Assembly (NCBI RefSeq): GCF_034356035.1
Contig: NZ_CP136423.1
Coordinates: forward strand, 558,001-622,000
Reading direction: 5' to 3'
Source: Blautia hydrogenotrophica DSM 10507
GTDB lineage: Bacteria; Bacillota; Clostridia; Lachnospirales; Lachnospiraceae
DNA: 64,000 nt
Part shown: piece after piece, positions 26,941 through 35,695 of the stretch
Position numbering within the stretch: position 1 is the stretch's first letter
Layout of the letters: every line of letters starts with the position of its first letter
Made by a program: the position numbers and the translations under genes
The notes under the pieces: generated by a model
Told to the model about the DNA's origin: nothing
The model's database searches: none
The model's input: only the letters and a program-made list of their open reading frames with translations

Positions 26941-28409
26941 TTCAGATTCAAAGCGGGGACAACGTGGCCGTGGCTTTGGAAAATCTGGAACGGCATGAAA
27001 AAGTGCTACTTGATGGCCAATATGTGATTCTGCAGGAGAAAGTTTTGCAGGGACATAAGTTTGCAATAAAAGAAATCCGGGCTGGAGAAGAGATAGTGAA
27101 ATATGGCTATCCGATCGGAGTAGCAAAAGTAAATATTTCTTCTGGACAGTGGATACATACTCACAATATGCGGACAAAACTTGATGAAAATAAAAGTTAT
27201 GAATATTGTCCAGCTTTTGAGGCTAAAACGGTGGGAAAGCAGGAATTTTTTCAAGGATATTTGCGAACAGATGGGAGCGTGGGAACACGTAATGAGATAT
27301 GGATTGTGCCCACAGTGGGTTGCGTAAATTCCATTGCAAATAAGATCAGAGATTTGACGGAGCACTGTGCAGAGGGGAGAGTAGATGGAATTCGAGTCTT
27401 TTCACATCCTTATGGGTGTAGTCAAATGGGAGAAGATCATAAAAACTTGCAGAAAGCATTGGCGGCATTGGTGAGACATCCGAATGCAGGAGCTGCTTTG
27501 GTATTGGGACTCGGATGCGAAAATAACAATATCGGTGAATTTCAGAAAGTTCTGGGAGATTACGATACCCGGAGAGTTTTCTTTTTGGAATGCCAAGCAG
27601 TTCAGGACGAAATTCAGCAGGGTGCGGAGCTGGTAAAGAAACTCATTTCCTATGCGGCTGGCTTCAAACGAAGCTTGGTTCCTATCTCAAAATTGGTTGT
27701 AGGATTGAAGTGCGGAGGTAGTGATGGACTATCTGGGTTAACCGCGAATCCTTTGGTGGGAAGATTTTCAGACCATCTGGTTGCATGTGGGGGGACTAGT
27801 ATTCTCACGGAAGTTCCAGAAATGTTTGGAGCGGAGACCATACTGATGAACCGTTGCCAGGATCAACAGACTTTCCAAAATACTGTGGAATTAATCCAAA
27901 ACTTTAAGAAGTACTATACAGATCATGGACAGGTGGTGTATGAAAACCCATCACCGGGAAACAAAATGGGGGGAATTACAACACTGGAAGATAAAAGTCT
28001 TGGATGTATTCAAAAAGGTGGAGGTAGTAAGGTCGCAGATGTCCTGCAATATACGGAGAGAGTGAAACAAAACGGGTTGAATTTACTGCAGGGGCCGGGT
28101 AATGACATCGTGTCCACATCTGCCCTTGTGATGTCAGGAGCACAGTTAATTCTATTTACCACAGGGAGGGGGAATCCTATGGGTGCGGGGGTTCCAACGA
28201 TAAAAATCGCTTCCAATTCGGGATTGAGCCAATTTAAAGAAAACTGGATTGATTTTAATGCAGGAAGCTGTCTGGAACAAGTACAGGTGCGAGATCTGGA
28301 CACAGAGTTTTTTCAGTATGTGGTACAGGTGGCAGAGGGGAGAAAAACGAAATCGGAGAAAGCTGGGTTTTTCGAGTTTACACTTTGGAAACAAGGGGTT
28401 ACCTTGTAG
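26937..28409 (+). CDS. uxaA: Altronate dehydratase
   Basis: The 490-residue enzyme dehydrates D-altronate to 2-keto-3-deoxygluconate. The N-terminal SAF-like domain (DNAVAL-type start, then GHKFAIKEIRAGEEIVKYGYPIG) and the large dehydratase domain (GSVGTRNEIWIVPTVGCVN, FSHPYGCSQMGED, VVGLKCGGSDGLSG, MGAGVPTIKIASN) are both present. GTG 26937 overlaps the uxaB stop and aligns with the short N-terminus known for the family; a TTG at 26910 would add nine residues. The uronate isomerase and KDG kinase/aldolase needed for the full route are not in view. Confidence 0.92.
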   Translation: MIQIQSGDNVAVALENLERHEKVLLDGQYVILQEKVLQGHKFAIKEIRAGEEIVKYGYPIGVAKVNISSGQWIHTHNMRTKLDENKSYEYCPAFEAKTVGKQEFFQGYLRTDGSVGTRNEIWIVPTVGCVNSIANKIRDLTEHCAEGRVDGIRVFSHPYGCSQMGEDHKNLQKALAALVRHPNAGAALVLGLGCENNNIGEFQKVLGDYDTRRVFFLECQAVQDEIQQGAELVKKLISYAAGFKRSLVPISKLVVGLKCGGSDGLSGLTANPLVGRFSDHLVACGGTSILTEVPEMFGAETILMNRCQDQQTFQNTVELIQNFKKYYTDHGQVVYENPSPGNKMGGITTLEDKSLGCIQKGGGSKVADVLQYTERVKQNGLNLLQGPGNDIVSTSALVMSGAQLILFTTGRGNPMGAGVPTIKIASNSGLSQFKENWIDFNAGSCLEQVQVRDLDTEFFQYVVQVAEGRKTKSEKAGFFEFTLWKQGVTL

Positions 28410-28474
28410 GAAATGCCAAATATTATAGCAGTGATAAAAGCATATCAGTACTATTTTATTTTTTATTCTAAATT

Positions 28475-29899
28475 TTACCTGCCAACTGCTTTTAAAAGTA
28501 ATCTGCCCCCTGTCAGGCAGGCACCGATCAGGCAAATGGCGACTAAAATCAGGTAGACATGCCGCATACCATAGATAAACACATCATCACGGCCGGCAAT
28601 ATAGTCGGTTACTTTATAGCCTGCTTTGTTACTCATGAAAGAGTATAACAAAGTGGTGGATAATGTAATTCCAACAGTCTGACCTAAATTTCTCACCAGA
28701 GAGTTTACGCTGCCGACTATGCCGAGCTTACTTTTGGGACATGTTGACATAATCAGAGCATTGTTGGCAGGCTGAAAAATGGCCTGCCCGGCCGCCATTG
28801 TGGAGACAAATACCGCAAAAAAGATAACAGACGATGTTTCCATCAGCTGTGACATTAAGAAGAATCCAAGACTTAGTATCAGCAGACCGACAAAGATCAC
28901 TTTTTCCGGATTTCTTTTATCAGAAATGCCCCCGAATACCGGAGAACAGACAGCTAGAATCAGAGGAGGCAGCATCATGAAGAAACCAGCGCAAAAAGGG
29001 CTTAATCCCAAAGCATTTTGCAGATAAAAGGGGATTAAGATACTCGAAGAGGCTATACAGATGAAAGAGGTCAGTGCACAGCCTAAATTCGCTGAAAATT
29101 TGATACTTTTGAATATTTTTACGTCCAAGAGCGGTTCATTCTTCTTCTTTTCTACGTAAACGAAAATAATACCTAAAATAATGGAGGCGGTAATGCCTGC
29201 TGTGATATATGGATGGAATATGCTTATTTGCTGGGACAAAATAAGGGAACCAAAAAACAATAGCGTTGTCATAAATTGCAGGATGGAACCGGCTATATCT
29301 AATTTTTCCTGTTTTTTTCTCCCTCTAGGCAAAAATTTTATCCCCAGTAAAAAGACAATCATGCCAAATGGAACATTGACATAGAAAATGTAATTCCAAT
29401 GAAAAACGGATAAGATCATCCCTCCGACAGACGGGCCTACCATGTTTCCAATCGCGACGGCAGTTACTAGAATCCCCAACGCTTTTCCACGACTTTCCCT
29501 TGGAAATAATTCGGTGATAATTCCATGGTTATTGGCCATATAGGCAGAGGCGCCTATGCCCTGTAAAAAGCGGCATGCTATCAGCATGGCAAAGGAAGTG
29601 CTCAGTCCGCACAACAGGGAAGCGAGTGTGAAAAGAATTGTCCCGATGTGAAATATACGGGACTTACCGATGATATCTCCTAATCGTCCAAAGAACAATA
29701 TAGTTGAGCATATAATCATGGAATAACTGGCAGCTACCCACTCAATGGAAGAGATGGGTACGCTTAACTGATGGGAGAGCACTGGCAGCGCAACGTTTAC
29801 AATACTTGAGTCTAAGGTAGCCATAAAAGTCATTGCGATTACCACAATTAGGACAATATTGTTGGATTTGTTATCAGTTTTATATGATTTACCGTTCAT
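28475..29899 (-). CDS. MFS drug efflux transporter (DHA2/EmrB type)
   Basis: The 474-residue protein has about 14 membrane helices and DHA2 motifs: TFMATLDSSIVNVALPVLS in helix 1, FFGRLGDIIGKSRIF (motif A) and GNMVGPSVGGMI (motif C). It should export drugs or toxic metabolites by proton antiport. AAGGAGA precedes the ATG. It is divergent from an AraC-type gene, which is the obvious candidate regulator. Confidence 0.92.
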   Translation of the reverse strand: MNGKSYKTDNKSNNIVLIVVIAMTFMATLDSSIVNVALPVLSHQLSVPISSIEWVAASYSMIICSTILFFGRLGDIIGKSRIFHIGTILFTLASLLCGLSTSFAMLIACRFLQGIGASAYMANNHGIITELFPRESRGKALGILVTAVAIGNMVGPSVGGMILSVFHWNYIFYVNVPFGMIVFLLGIKFLPRGRKKQEKLDIAGSILQFMTTLLFFGSLILSQQISIFHPYITAGITASIILGIIFVYVEKKKNEPLLDVKIFKSIKFSANLGCALTSFICIASSSILIPFYLQNALGLSPFCAGFFMMLPPLILAVCSPVFGGISDKRNPEKVIFVGLLILSLGFFLMSQLMETSSVIFFAVFVSTMAAGQAIFQPANNALIMSTCPKSKLGIVGSVNSLVRNLGQTVGITLSTTLLYSFMSNKAGYKVTDYIAGRDDVFIYGMRHVYLILVAICLIGACLTGGRLLLKAVGR

Positions 29900-30129
29900 A
29901 CTTTTTCTCCTTTTTAGTACTTATGTGGAAGAGTGAAAGGACTCGTGTGGAAGCTTTCGACATCCTAATAATAGACATGTCTTAGGATGTATTCAACAAC
30001 TGGATTGCTGTTTATTAGTACAATTTTGATATAAGAAAAGTATGTACACATCTGTACCTGTCACACGTAACGTGAAAAGACGTAAAATTTATTCTTTACG
30101 ACTGTGAGTAGCCTTTGTATACTGAGAGT
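29900..30129. promoter_or_regulatory. Divergent promoter region between MFS and AraC genes
   Basis: The region holds an inverted repeat at 29963-29991 (ACATCCTAA and TTAGGATGT arms) near the MFS side and a CGTAAA/TTTACG inverted repeat around 30081-30100 near the AraC side. Both are candidate operator sites. No strong consensus promoter is assigned. Confidence 0.4.
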
Positions 30130-31005
30130 ATGAAAAATAGAGATAATTATTTTAACAGAGAAGGTCAAGAAAGTTTTGTGGATATTTTTGAGAAGGATGA
30201 CATAAAAAACGGGCAGAATTTTCCACGACATTGGCACGAGCATCTGCAAATATACTATTTTATCAGGGGGACAGCAAAACTAGAGTGCGGGAAAAACTGC
30301 TTTGAGGTTCAGGAGGGAGATTTAGCAGTTGTGAACTGCAACGAATTACATTATTTGGAAAGTACTTCGGATAATCTGGTTTTTTACACAATAAGAGTTG
30401 AGCCCGCGTTTTTGTACAGTAATCATGAAGACTTGCTGCAAGCAAAATATTTGGCCCCGATCACTTTAAATAGAATTGAATTTCACAATTTCATAGCTGG
30501 TGATACAGAGCTCTTGGAAATAGTGAAAAAAGTTCTGGAAGAATATTATAACAAACAAATCGGTTACGAGCTGGCTGTAAAGGGAGGTATATATTTTTTA
30601 ATTGTCAGACTGCTGAGATGTCATGTCCAGCATATCTTGACACAGACAGAGTTAGAAGAAAGAGAGCATACATTACTAAGATTTAAGCCAGTATTTGAAA
30701 TGATAGAGAGTAATTACTGTGAAAAGATAACATTGTCTCAATTAGCGGAGACGATCGGTTTTAGCGTTCACCATTTCTGCCGTACCTTTAAGCAACTGAC
30801 CGGAAAAACAACTACCGATTATATGAATCATATCCGTTTGGACAAAGCCGTTTATTATCTAAAGCAATCGGATTGCAATATTACGGAAATCGCATTAAAA
30901 TGTGGGTTTGAGAATATCAACTATTTCAGCAGGGTTTTTAAAAAATATTACTCGGTATCTCCCACTCAATATCGAAAGTTAAATAAACTTAATACAGGTT
31001 TTTGA
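30130..31005 (+). CDS. AraC family transcriptional regulator
   Basis: The 291-residue protein has an N-terminal cupin effector domain (FPRHWHEHLQIYYFIRGTAKLECG, EVQEGDLAVVNCNELHY) and a C-terminal pair of helix-turn-helices (TLSQLAETIGFSVHHFCRTFKQLTGKT, ITEIALKCGFENINYFSRVFKKY, SPTQYRK). It would activate a target when a small ligand binds the cupin, most simply the divergent MFS gene. ATG 30130 was preferred to a TTG at 30115. Confidence 0.9.
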   Translation: MKNRDNYFNREGQESFVDIFEKDDIKNGQNFPRHWHEHLQIYYFIRGTAKLECGKNCFEVQEGDLAVVNCNELHYLESTSDNLVFYTIRVEPAFLYSNHEDLLQAKYLAPITLNRIEFHNFIAGDTELLEIVKKVLEEYYNKQIGYELAVKGGIYFLIVRLLRCHVQHILTQTELEEREHTLLRFKPVFEMIESNYCEKITLSQLAETIGFSVHHFCRTFKQLTGKTTTDYMNHIRLDKAVYYLKQSDCNITEIALKCGFENINYFSRVFKKYYSVSPTQYRKLNKLNTGF

Positions 31006-31015
31006 TTATTTTTCA

Positions 31016-31057
31016 AAAGCCCGCAAAGGCTTAATTTATGGTCTTTGCGGGCTTTTT
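31016..31057 (+). terminator. Rho-independent terminator of the AraC gene
   Basis: AAAGCCCGCAAAG and CTTTGCGGGCTTT form a perfect 13-bp stem with a 14-base loop, followed by TT. This is a strong terminator a few bases after the AraC stop. Confidence 0.9.
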
Positions 31058-31375
31058 ACGTGAAGAAGTAATCATGAATCGCACGCTCCGCTGTGGTTCA
31101 TGCTAGACGCGCTCCATCGGTACACAGCACCACTTGACGGGAAATAGACAGCAAACGGCAATGCCGTGAGCTAACTGCGGCACCACACCAGATAGAGGAA
31201 AGGGGTAAACTTCTTGGACGAAATCCAATTCCGCTTACTTGTGGAATTTTACTTATTTATCTTGGGGGGATATTCGTGACAAAACACTTTACGGAATCGT
31301 TTATGTGTAAGTAACAAGACCTTTTGGAGACGGTTTCTGGTGAGGAAATATACTTGCTAAAAAATATAGAAGGTG
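31058..31375. other. Intergenic sequence without recognisable gene
   Basis: A short hairpin (CATGAATCGCAC with GTGGTTCATG) lies at about 31073-31104. A plus-strand open stretch ends LGGIFVTKHFTESFMCK at about 31315, with no start or binding site. I see no supportable gene; it may be residue of a lost element. Confidence 0.35.
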
Positions 31376-31410
31376 ATAAAATGAACATATAAATAAAATG
31401 TTCATTTTAT
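31376..31410. promoter_or_regulatory. Large palindrome, likely TetR-type operator
   Basis: ATAAAATGAACAT and ATGTTCATTTTAT are perfect 13-bp arms separated by 9 bases. AATGAACA-type palindromes are common TetR targets, and a TetR gene lies downstream. Its right arm runs into the left end of repeat copy 1, which now separates it from the gene. Confidence 0.55.
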
Positions 31411-31586
31411 CAGATGGGGAGAAGGCTCCCGCCTCTATAGGCGGTGAACGAGAAATTAATACCAGTGGCGGGTGTTAATCTTCTGTCTGATAAACGCTCC
31501 GCGAGGATGCGCAGGGATTCGGGGATGAATGGCGTCGGTTAATTCCGACTCGAGTCCCGTGCCGAGACTTGCGAGCCAGTCTTGAA
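31406..31586 (+). mobile_element. Family 1 repeat, copy 1 (IS200/IS605-like ends, non-autonomous)
   Basis: This 181-bp element begins TTTATCAGATGGGG and ends CTTGAA, as do copies 2 and 3. It contains a GCCTCTATAGGC hairpin, a TCTGATAA that complements its left end, a nested stem GGGATTCG/CGAGTCCC enclosing GTCGG/CCGAC, and a terminal AGACTTGC-type hairpin. It has no open reading frame. The layout resembles joined left and right ends of an IS200/IS605 element. It forms the leader just upstream of the TetR gene. Confidence 0.55.
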
Positions 31587-31602
31587 CAGAAAGTGAGAGA
31601 GT

Positions 31603-32190
31603 ATGCCTAAAATTTTTTCGGACGCAAAGAAACAGTTTTTATATAAAAGCATAAAACAAAATTGTATTGATTTAATGTGTAAAAAAGGCTACAAACAGCT
31701 CAACATCAGAGAATTGGCGAAAATTACTGGGATATCAACTGGTACATTTTATAATTTTTATGATTCAAAAGAGGCTCTAATTTTGTCGATTATGGAGGAT
31801 GCGCAGCGTGACTTGGAGAATCGTTTTTGGAAACTTTTAGAATGCAACAGGAAAATAACAAAGGCTGAATTTATAGACTTGTACAGCTTCTTTTTTTTAA
31901 GAGATAAAAAAAATATTTTTCGATATTTATCAAGGGATGATTTAACTGCGATTCTTTTGCGGGCAGAAAAAAAGCAGTCTTTTGACGCGATAAAGATTTC
32001 TATGGAAAAAAATATAAAATACATAGACAAACCCAAGAAAAATATAAACTTTCATGCCGTTATAAATTTTACACAGCTTATTCATCTTTGCATTGAAAAC
32101 AGTGATTTATTGGTCAAAGAAGAAATAGAGAATACGGTAAAAAAGTTGTTGGAAAATCTTGCAGACGAGATTTTTGAGGAGGAGTCATAG
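31603..32190 (+). CDS. TetR family transcriptional regulator
   Basis: The 195-residue protein has an N-terminal helix-turn-helix (QLNIRELAKITGISTGTFYNFYDSKEALIL) and a helical ligand domain. Its stop is directly followed by the ATG of an alpha/beta hydrolase gene, so the pair is one operon. It likely represses its own operon, through the palindrome at 31376. The ligand is unknown. Confidence 0.88.
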   Translation: MPKIFSDAKKQFLYKSIKQNCIDLMCKKGYKQLNIRELAKITGISTGTFYNFYDSKEALILSIMEDAQRDLENRFWKLLECNRKITKAEFIDLYSFFFLRDKKNIFRYLSRDDLTAILLRAEKKQSFDAIKISMEKNIKYIDKPKKNINFHAVINFTQLIHLCIENSDLLVKEEIENTVKKLLENLADEIFEEES

Positions 32191-32958
32191 ATGAAATTTC
32201 ACGAATTTGGAAATAGAGCAAATCCGCACATTATGATGATTCATGGAGGTGGAAACGCCTGGTGGAATTATTTAAGACAGGCAAGAGCTTTATCAGAAGA
32301 TTACCATGTTATTTTACCGACTTTAGACGGGCATGGGGAGGAACATCATACAGAATATGTGTCTACGACGGACAGCGCGCAAAAGCTGATCTCATACATA
32401 GACGAAAATTGCGGCGGACATCTTTTTATGCTCTGTGGAGTATCTTTAGGCGGACAGATCGTGATAGAAATGCTTTCTCTTAGGGGAGATATTTCTCAGA
32501 AAGCGATGATTGACGGGAGTATTTGTTATCCGCAGCCTAAAACAGAAAGATTTTGTACTGCTGTGGTACGTCTTTTGGGAGGAGTAATGTTTAGCAGGGT
32601 TTCTTGCAGATGCCAGATGCTTTTCCTGCGTCTGTTTCCTAAAATGAGGTTTCCAAAAGAACTAGAAGACTATTACATTCAGGATATTCCTTTGCTGAGA
32701 AAGACTACCCTTTACAACATGTACCGTACATATATGGCGGAGTATCAGTTAAAGGAAGACATTTCCAAGACCAATGCACAGATTCTGTACTGCTATGGCT
32801 CAAGGGAAATGAAATGTGTAAAAAGATCCGCCCAGTTATTGAAGGAAAAAGTTCCCTCGTGCCGGATATACGAAGCAAAAGGATACAATCACGGAGAACT
32901 GGCGATTTATCGGCCAAATGAATGGTTAAAATTCGTTGAACCGTTTTTAAACACGTGA
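32191..32958 (+). CDS. Alpha/beta hydrolase
   Basis: The 255-residue protein shows MMIHGGGNAWWNY (oxyanion loop), LPTLDGHGEEHH, the nucleophile elbow CGVSLGGQ (G-V-S-L-G-G), LYCYGSREMKCV near the acid position and the late histidine in GYNHGELAIY. GAGGAG within the TetR end serves as binding site. It is probably an esterase or lipase-like enzyme induced with its TetR. Confidence 0.85.
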   Translation: MKFHEFGNRANPHIMMIHGGGNAWWNYLRQARALSEDYHVILPTLDGHGEEHHTEYVSTTDSAQKLISYIDENCGGHLFMLCGVSLGGQIVIEMLSLRGDISQKAMIDGSICYPQPKTERFCTAVVRLLGGVMFSRVSCRCQMLFLRLFPKMRFPKELEDYYIQDIPLLRKTTLYNMYRTYMAEYQLKEDISKTNAQILYCYGSREMKCVKRSAQLLKEKVPSCRIYEAKGYNHGELAIYRPNEWLKFVEPFLNT

Positions 32959-32973
32959 GTTGGATAACCAATA

Positions 32974-33010
32974 TTTATCAGATGGGGAAGACTCGCGAGC
33001 GAGCCTTGAA
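32974..33010 (+). mobile_element. Family 1 repeat, copy 3 (37-bp internal-deletion form)
   Basis: TTTATCAGATGGGGAAG (left end) is joined straight to ACTCGCGAGCGAGC and CTTGAA (right terminal hairpin). Everything between, as present in copies 1 and 2, is missing. It lies between the hydrolase stop and the response regulator start. Confidence 0.5.
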
Positions 33011-33037
33011 TGACCGGACGAAAGGAAGAGGATTACC

Positions 33038-33709
33038 ATGATGGAGGTTTTTTACGTAGAAGATGATAAAACGATTGCTGATTCTGTAAAAGAGTATTTA
33101 AATCGGCAGAACTGTAAAGTTGCTATATTTGAAACCGTAACAGCTGTAAAAAAAGCATTACAAAGTTGGATTCCTGCCCTTGTTTTAATAGACTGGAATC
33201 TACCGGATGGGGAAGGGAAGGATTTGTGCCTTTGGATTCGGGAGAGAGTAGTGGATTTGCCGATTATCATTCTGACGGTGAGGGGAGATTCACAGGATGT
33301 TGTAGCTGGGTTTCAGAGTGGAGCGGATGATTATGTGGTGAAGCCATTTGAGCTTACTGTCCTTTATTCTCGTATGCTTGCGCTGCTGCGGAGGGTCCAA
33401 AAAGCCGAAGAGACCAAACTATTTTGTGACGATTTGGTATTGGATAAGGAGAGGCTGACGGTCAGCAGAGGGCAGAAGGAAATCGTCCTGAGCCAGTCGG
33501 AGTACCATTTGCTTTTGCTGCTGATGGAGAATAAGGGAAAAACAATTACAAGAACCCAGCTTTTAGAACAGATCTGGGACAACCATGGTCATTTTGTGAA
33601 TAACAATACGTTGACGGTTACCGTGAAACGGTTAAGGGAAAAATTGTGCAACCCCACCTGTCTGAAAACAGTTCGCAGCTTTGGTTATCGCATGGAGGAT
33701 ACGATATGA
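33038..33709 (+). CDS. OmpR-family response regulator
   Basis: The 223-residue protein has a receiver domain with the acidic pair at residues 9-10 (EDD), the phospho-acceptor Asp 52 in LVLIDWNLPDG and the lysine in YVVKPF. A winged-helix output domain follows (LLEQIWDNHG, NTLTVTVKRLREKL, VRSFGYRM). GGAAGAGGA precedes the ATG. The kinase gene overlaps its stop, and an ABC exporter follows, which it probably controls. Confidence 0.93.
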   Translation: MMEVFYVEDDKTIADSVKEYLNRQNCKVAIFETVTAVKKALQSWIPALVLIDWNLPDGEGKDLCLWIRERVVDLPIIILTVRGDSQDVVAGFQSGADDYVVKPFELTVLYSRMLALLRRVQKAEETKLFCDDLVLDKERLTVSRGQKEIVLSQSEYHLLLLLMENKGKTITRTQLLEQIWDNHGHFVNNNTLTVTVKRLREKLCNPTCLKTVRSFGYRMEDTI

Positions 33710-34893
33710 ATGGGAAAAGAAAGCAAAGAATACTTTATTTGGCTCCCATTCTCATGCTTTTTCTGTGTTTATCCTGTATAGCTGTTATCGGTTTGAACAC
33801 CTACCGAAAGCTTGTTTTTGAACATCTTTCAGCGTTCTGTGAAATCGCGGCAGAGAACAATCCGGAAAGCGAGCAGTATTTCCTGACGGCATTAAAAGAA
33901 TATCAGACTCTGACGGAGCAGGAAATAGACGGGAATCACTATTTGGAGAAATATGGCTACCATGCCGGCGAGTTTTACCAAGTATTTCCATCTGGTATGT
34001 TTCTTGCTTTTTTTCTGTTGTCTTTAATCCTAGTCTTTTCTTTTGGCTGTGGGCTGCGGAAGATACATAGGCACAATCAAAGGCGGGCTGCGTATTTGAC
34101 AGAGTATTTAGAAAATATCAACATAGGTGCTGACAGTACTTTGATACAAACGCAGGAAGATGATTTTTCGCATTTACAGGATGAGATATATAAGACAGTC
34201 ACAATGCTTTATCAGACCAGGGAATCAGCAGTCGCTTCAAAAAAGCGATATGCTGAAAATCTGGCGAACATTGCTCATCAGCTGAAGACGCCGATTACCG
34301 CCGCATCTCTTTCCCTTCAGTTGATGGAAAAAGAAGGTTCCAGTGAATACTCAGTAAAAATAAAAAAGCAGTTGGACCGGTTGAACCGTCTGGAAGAGGC
34401 TTTATTGATGCTTTCCAAGATGGACGCTGGTACTTTGCTGCTGAAACAAGAAAAGGTTGATATTTATACAGTATTAAATCTTGCAGCTGAAAACATAAGT
34501 GATTTGCTGCTGAAGGAACATATCTCAGTGGACATACCGGATAAAGGCTGCATCGAATTTTTCGGGGACTTGGAATGGACAATGGAAGCTCTTATCAATC
34601 TTATGAAAAATTGTATGGAACATTCACACTCCGGCGGACACGTTTATTGTGATTATACATGGAATCCCTTATATGCAGAAATTCAGATATGGGATGAAGG
34701 GAGGGGATTTGCCCTGGAAGATCTTCCACATCTTTTTGAGCGGTTTTACCGGGGGAAATATGCGGTATCAAACGGAATCGGCATTGGATTGGCCCTTGCC
34801 AGGTCTATCTTTGAACTGCAGAACGGGACAGTTACCGCCCGGAATCTGCAGGCTGGGGGCGCCTGTTTCGAGATAAGAATATATAGTCACTGA
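33706..34893 (+). CDS. Sensor histidine kinase
   Basis: The 395-residue membrane kinase has a helix near residues 10-30, an extracellular segment of about 65 residues, a second helix at about 97-117, then the H-box NIAHQLKTP (His near 190) and a HATPase domain (N-box LMKNCMEH, G1 WDEGRGF, G2 GIGIGLALAR). ATG 33706 overlaps the regulator stop (ATGA); the frame is open further upstream but without support. It senses an outside signal for the exporter encoded next. Confidence 0.92.
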   Translation: MNGKRKQRILYLAPILMLFLCLSCIAVIGLNTYRKLVFEHLSAFCEIAAENNPESEQYFLTALKEYQTLTEQEIDGNHYLEKYGYHAGEFYQVFPSGMFLAFFLLSLILVFSFGCGLRKIHRHNQRRAAYLTEYLENINIGADSTLIQTQEDDFSHLQDEIYKTVTMLYQTRESAVASKKRYAENLANIAHQLKTPITAASLSLQLMEKEGSSEYSVKIKKQLDRLNRLEEALLMLSKMDAGTLLLKQEKVDIYTVLNLAAENISDLLLKEHISVDIPDKGCIEFFGDLEWTMEALINLMKNCMEHSHSGGHVYCDYTWNPLYAEIQIWDEGRGFALEDLPHLFERFYRGKYAVSNGIGIGLALARSIFELQNGTVTARNLQAGGACFEIRIYSH

Positions 34894-34968
34894 GATGTCA
34901 CTTTACTTTGCTATACTGTATTTACGTCTTTATGGGCTGTGGCCTGTATCAGGAAAGGAGAAAGCGGC

Positions 34969-35676
34969 ATGGAAATACTAAAATGTGAAGGTGTCCGAAA
35001 AGTATATGGTACTGGAAGTAATCAGGTGGTTGCGTTAGAACATATTGACTTATCAGTGCAGAAAGGGGAATTTGTGGCGGTTGTTGGAGCATCCGGGTCT
35101 GGAAAATCAACGCTTTTGCATATTTTGGGCAGTGTGGACAAGCCAACTGCCGGCAAGGTCATGGTAGAAGGAAAGGATATTTCCACATTAACTCCAGCAC
35201 AGGCAGCTGTTTTCCGGCGCAGAAAGGTGGGACTGGTTTATCAGTTTTACAATCTGATACCTACACTTACTGTCCGAAAAAACATTCTTATGCCGCTTAT
35301 TTTAGATAAGAGAAAAGCCAACCCGGAATATTTTGAACAGATTGTGAATTCACTGGGCATTGCTGATAAGTTAGAAGTTCTTCCTTATCAATTATCGGGT
35401 GGCCAACAGCAGAGGGCAGCCCTTGCCAGATCTTTGATTTACCGTCCAGCCTTGCTGCTGGCGGATGAACCGACAGGGAATCTCGACAAAAAGAACGGGA
35501 AAGAAATGATAGACATGCTGAAGCTGTCAAACCGCAATTTGAATCAGACCATTCTATTGATTACCCACGATGAGAAAATCGCTTTGGAGGCAGACCGTAT
35601 TATAACCATAGAGGATGGAAAAATCATCCTTGACGTTTTTCATGATTCTGCCAAGTGGCATAAGGGTATCTTCTAG
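34969..35676 (+). CDS. ABC transporter ATPase (MacB/LolD/BceA-like)
   Basis: The 235-residue protein has Walker A GASGSGKST, the Q-loop VYQFYNLIPTLTVRKNI, signature LSGGQQQRAALARSL, Walker B LLLADEPTGNLD and the H-switch ITHDEK. GGAAAGGAGAAAGCGGC precedes ATG 34969. A TATACT box at about 34911 may give this gene its own promoter under the upstream regulator. It pairs with the FtsX-type permease 19 bp downstream. Confidence 0.92.
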   Translation: MEILKCEGVRKVYGTGSNQVVALEHIDLSVQKGEFVAVVGASGSGKSTLLHILGSVDKPTAGKVMVEGKDISTLTPAQAAVFRRRKVGLVYQFYNLIPTLTVRKNILMPLILDKRKANPEYFEQIVNSLGIADKLEVLPYQLSGGQQQRAALARSLIYRPALLLADEPTGNLDKKNGKEMIDMLKLSNRNLNQTILLITHDEKIALEADRIITIEDGKIILDVFHDSAKWHKGIF

Positions 35677-35695
35677 GGAAAGGTCGGTGAAGATA

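Noticed and set aside
31058..31375. Possible group II intron or riboswitch
   Set aside because: Only one short hairpin was found; no intron domain V pattern, no intron protein and no known riboswitch core.
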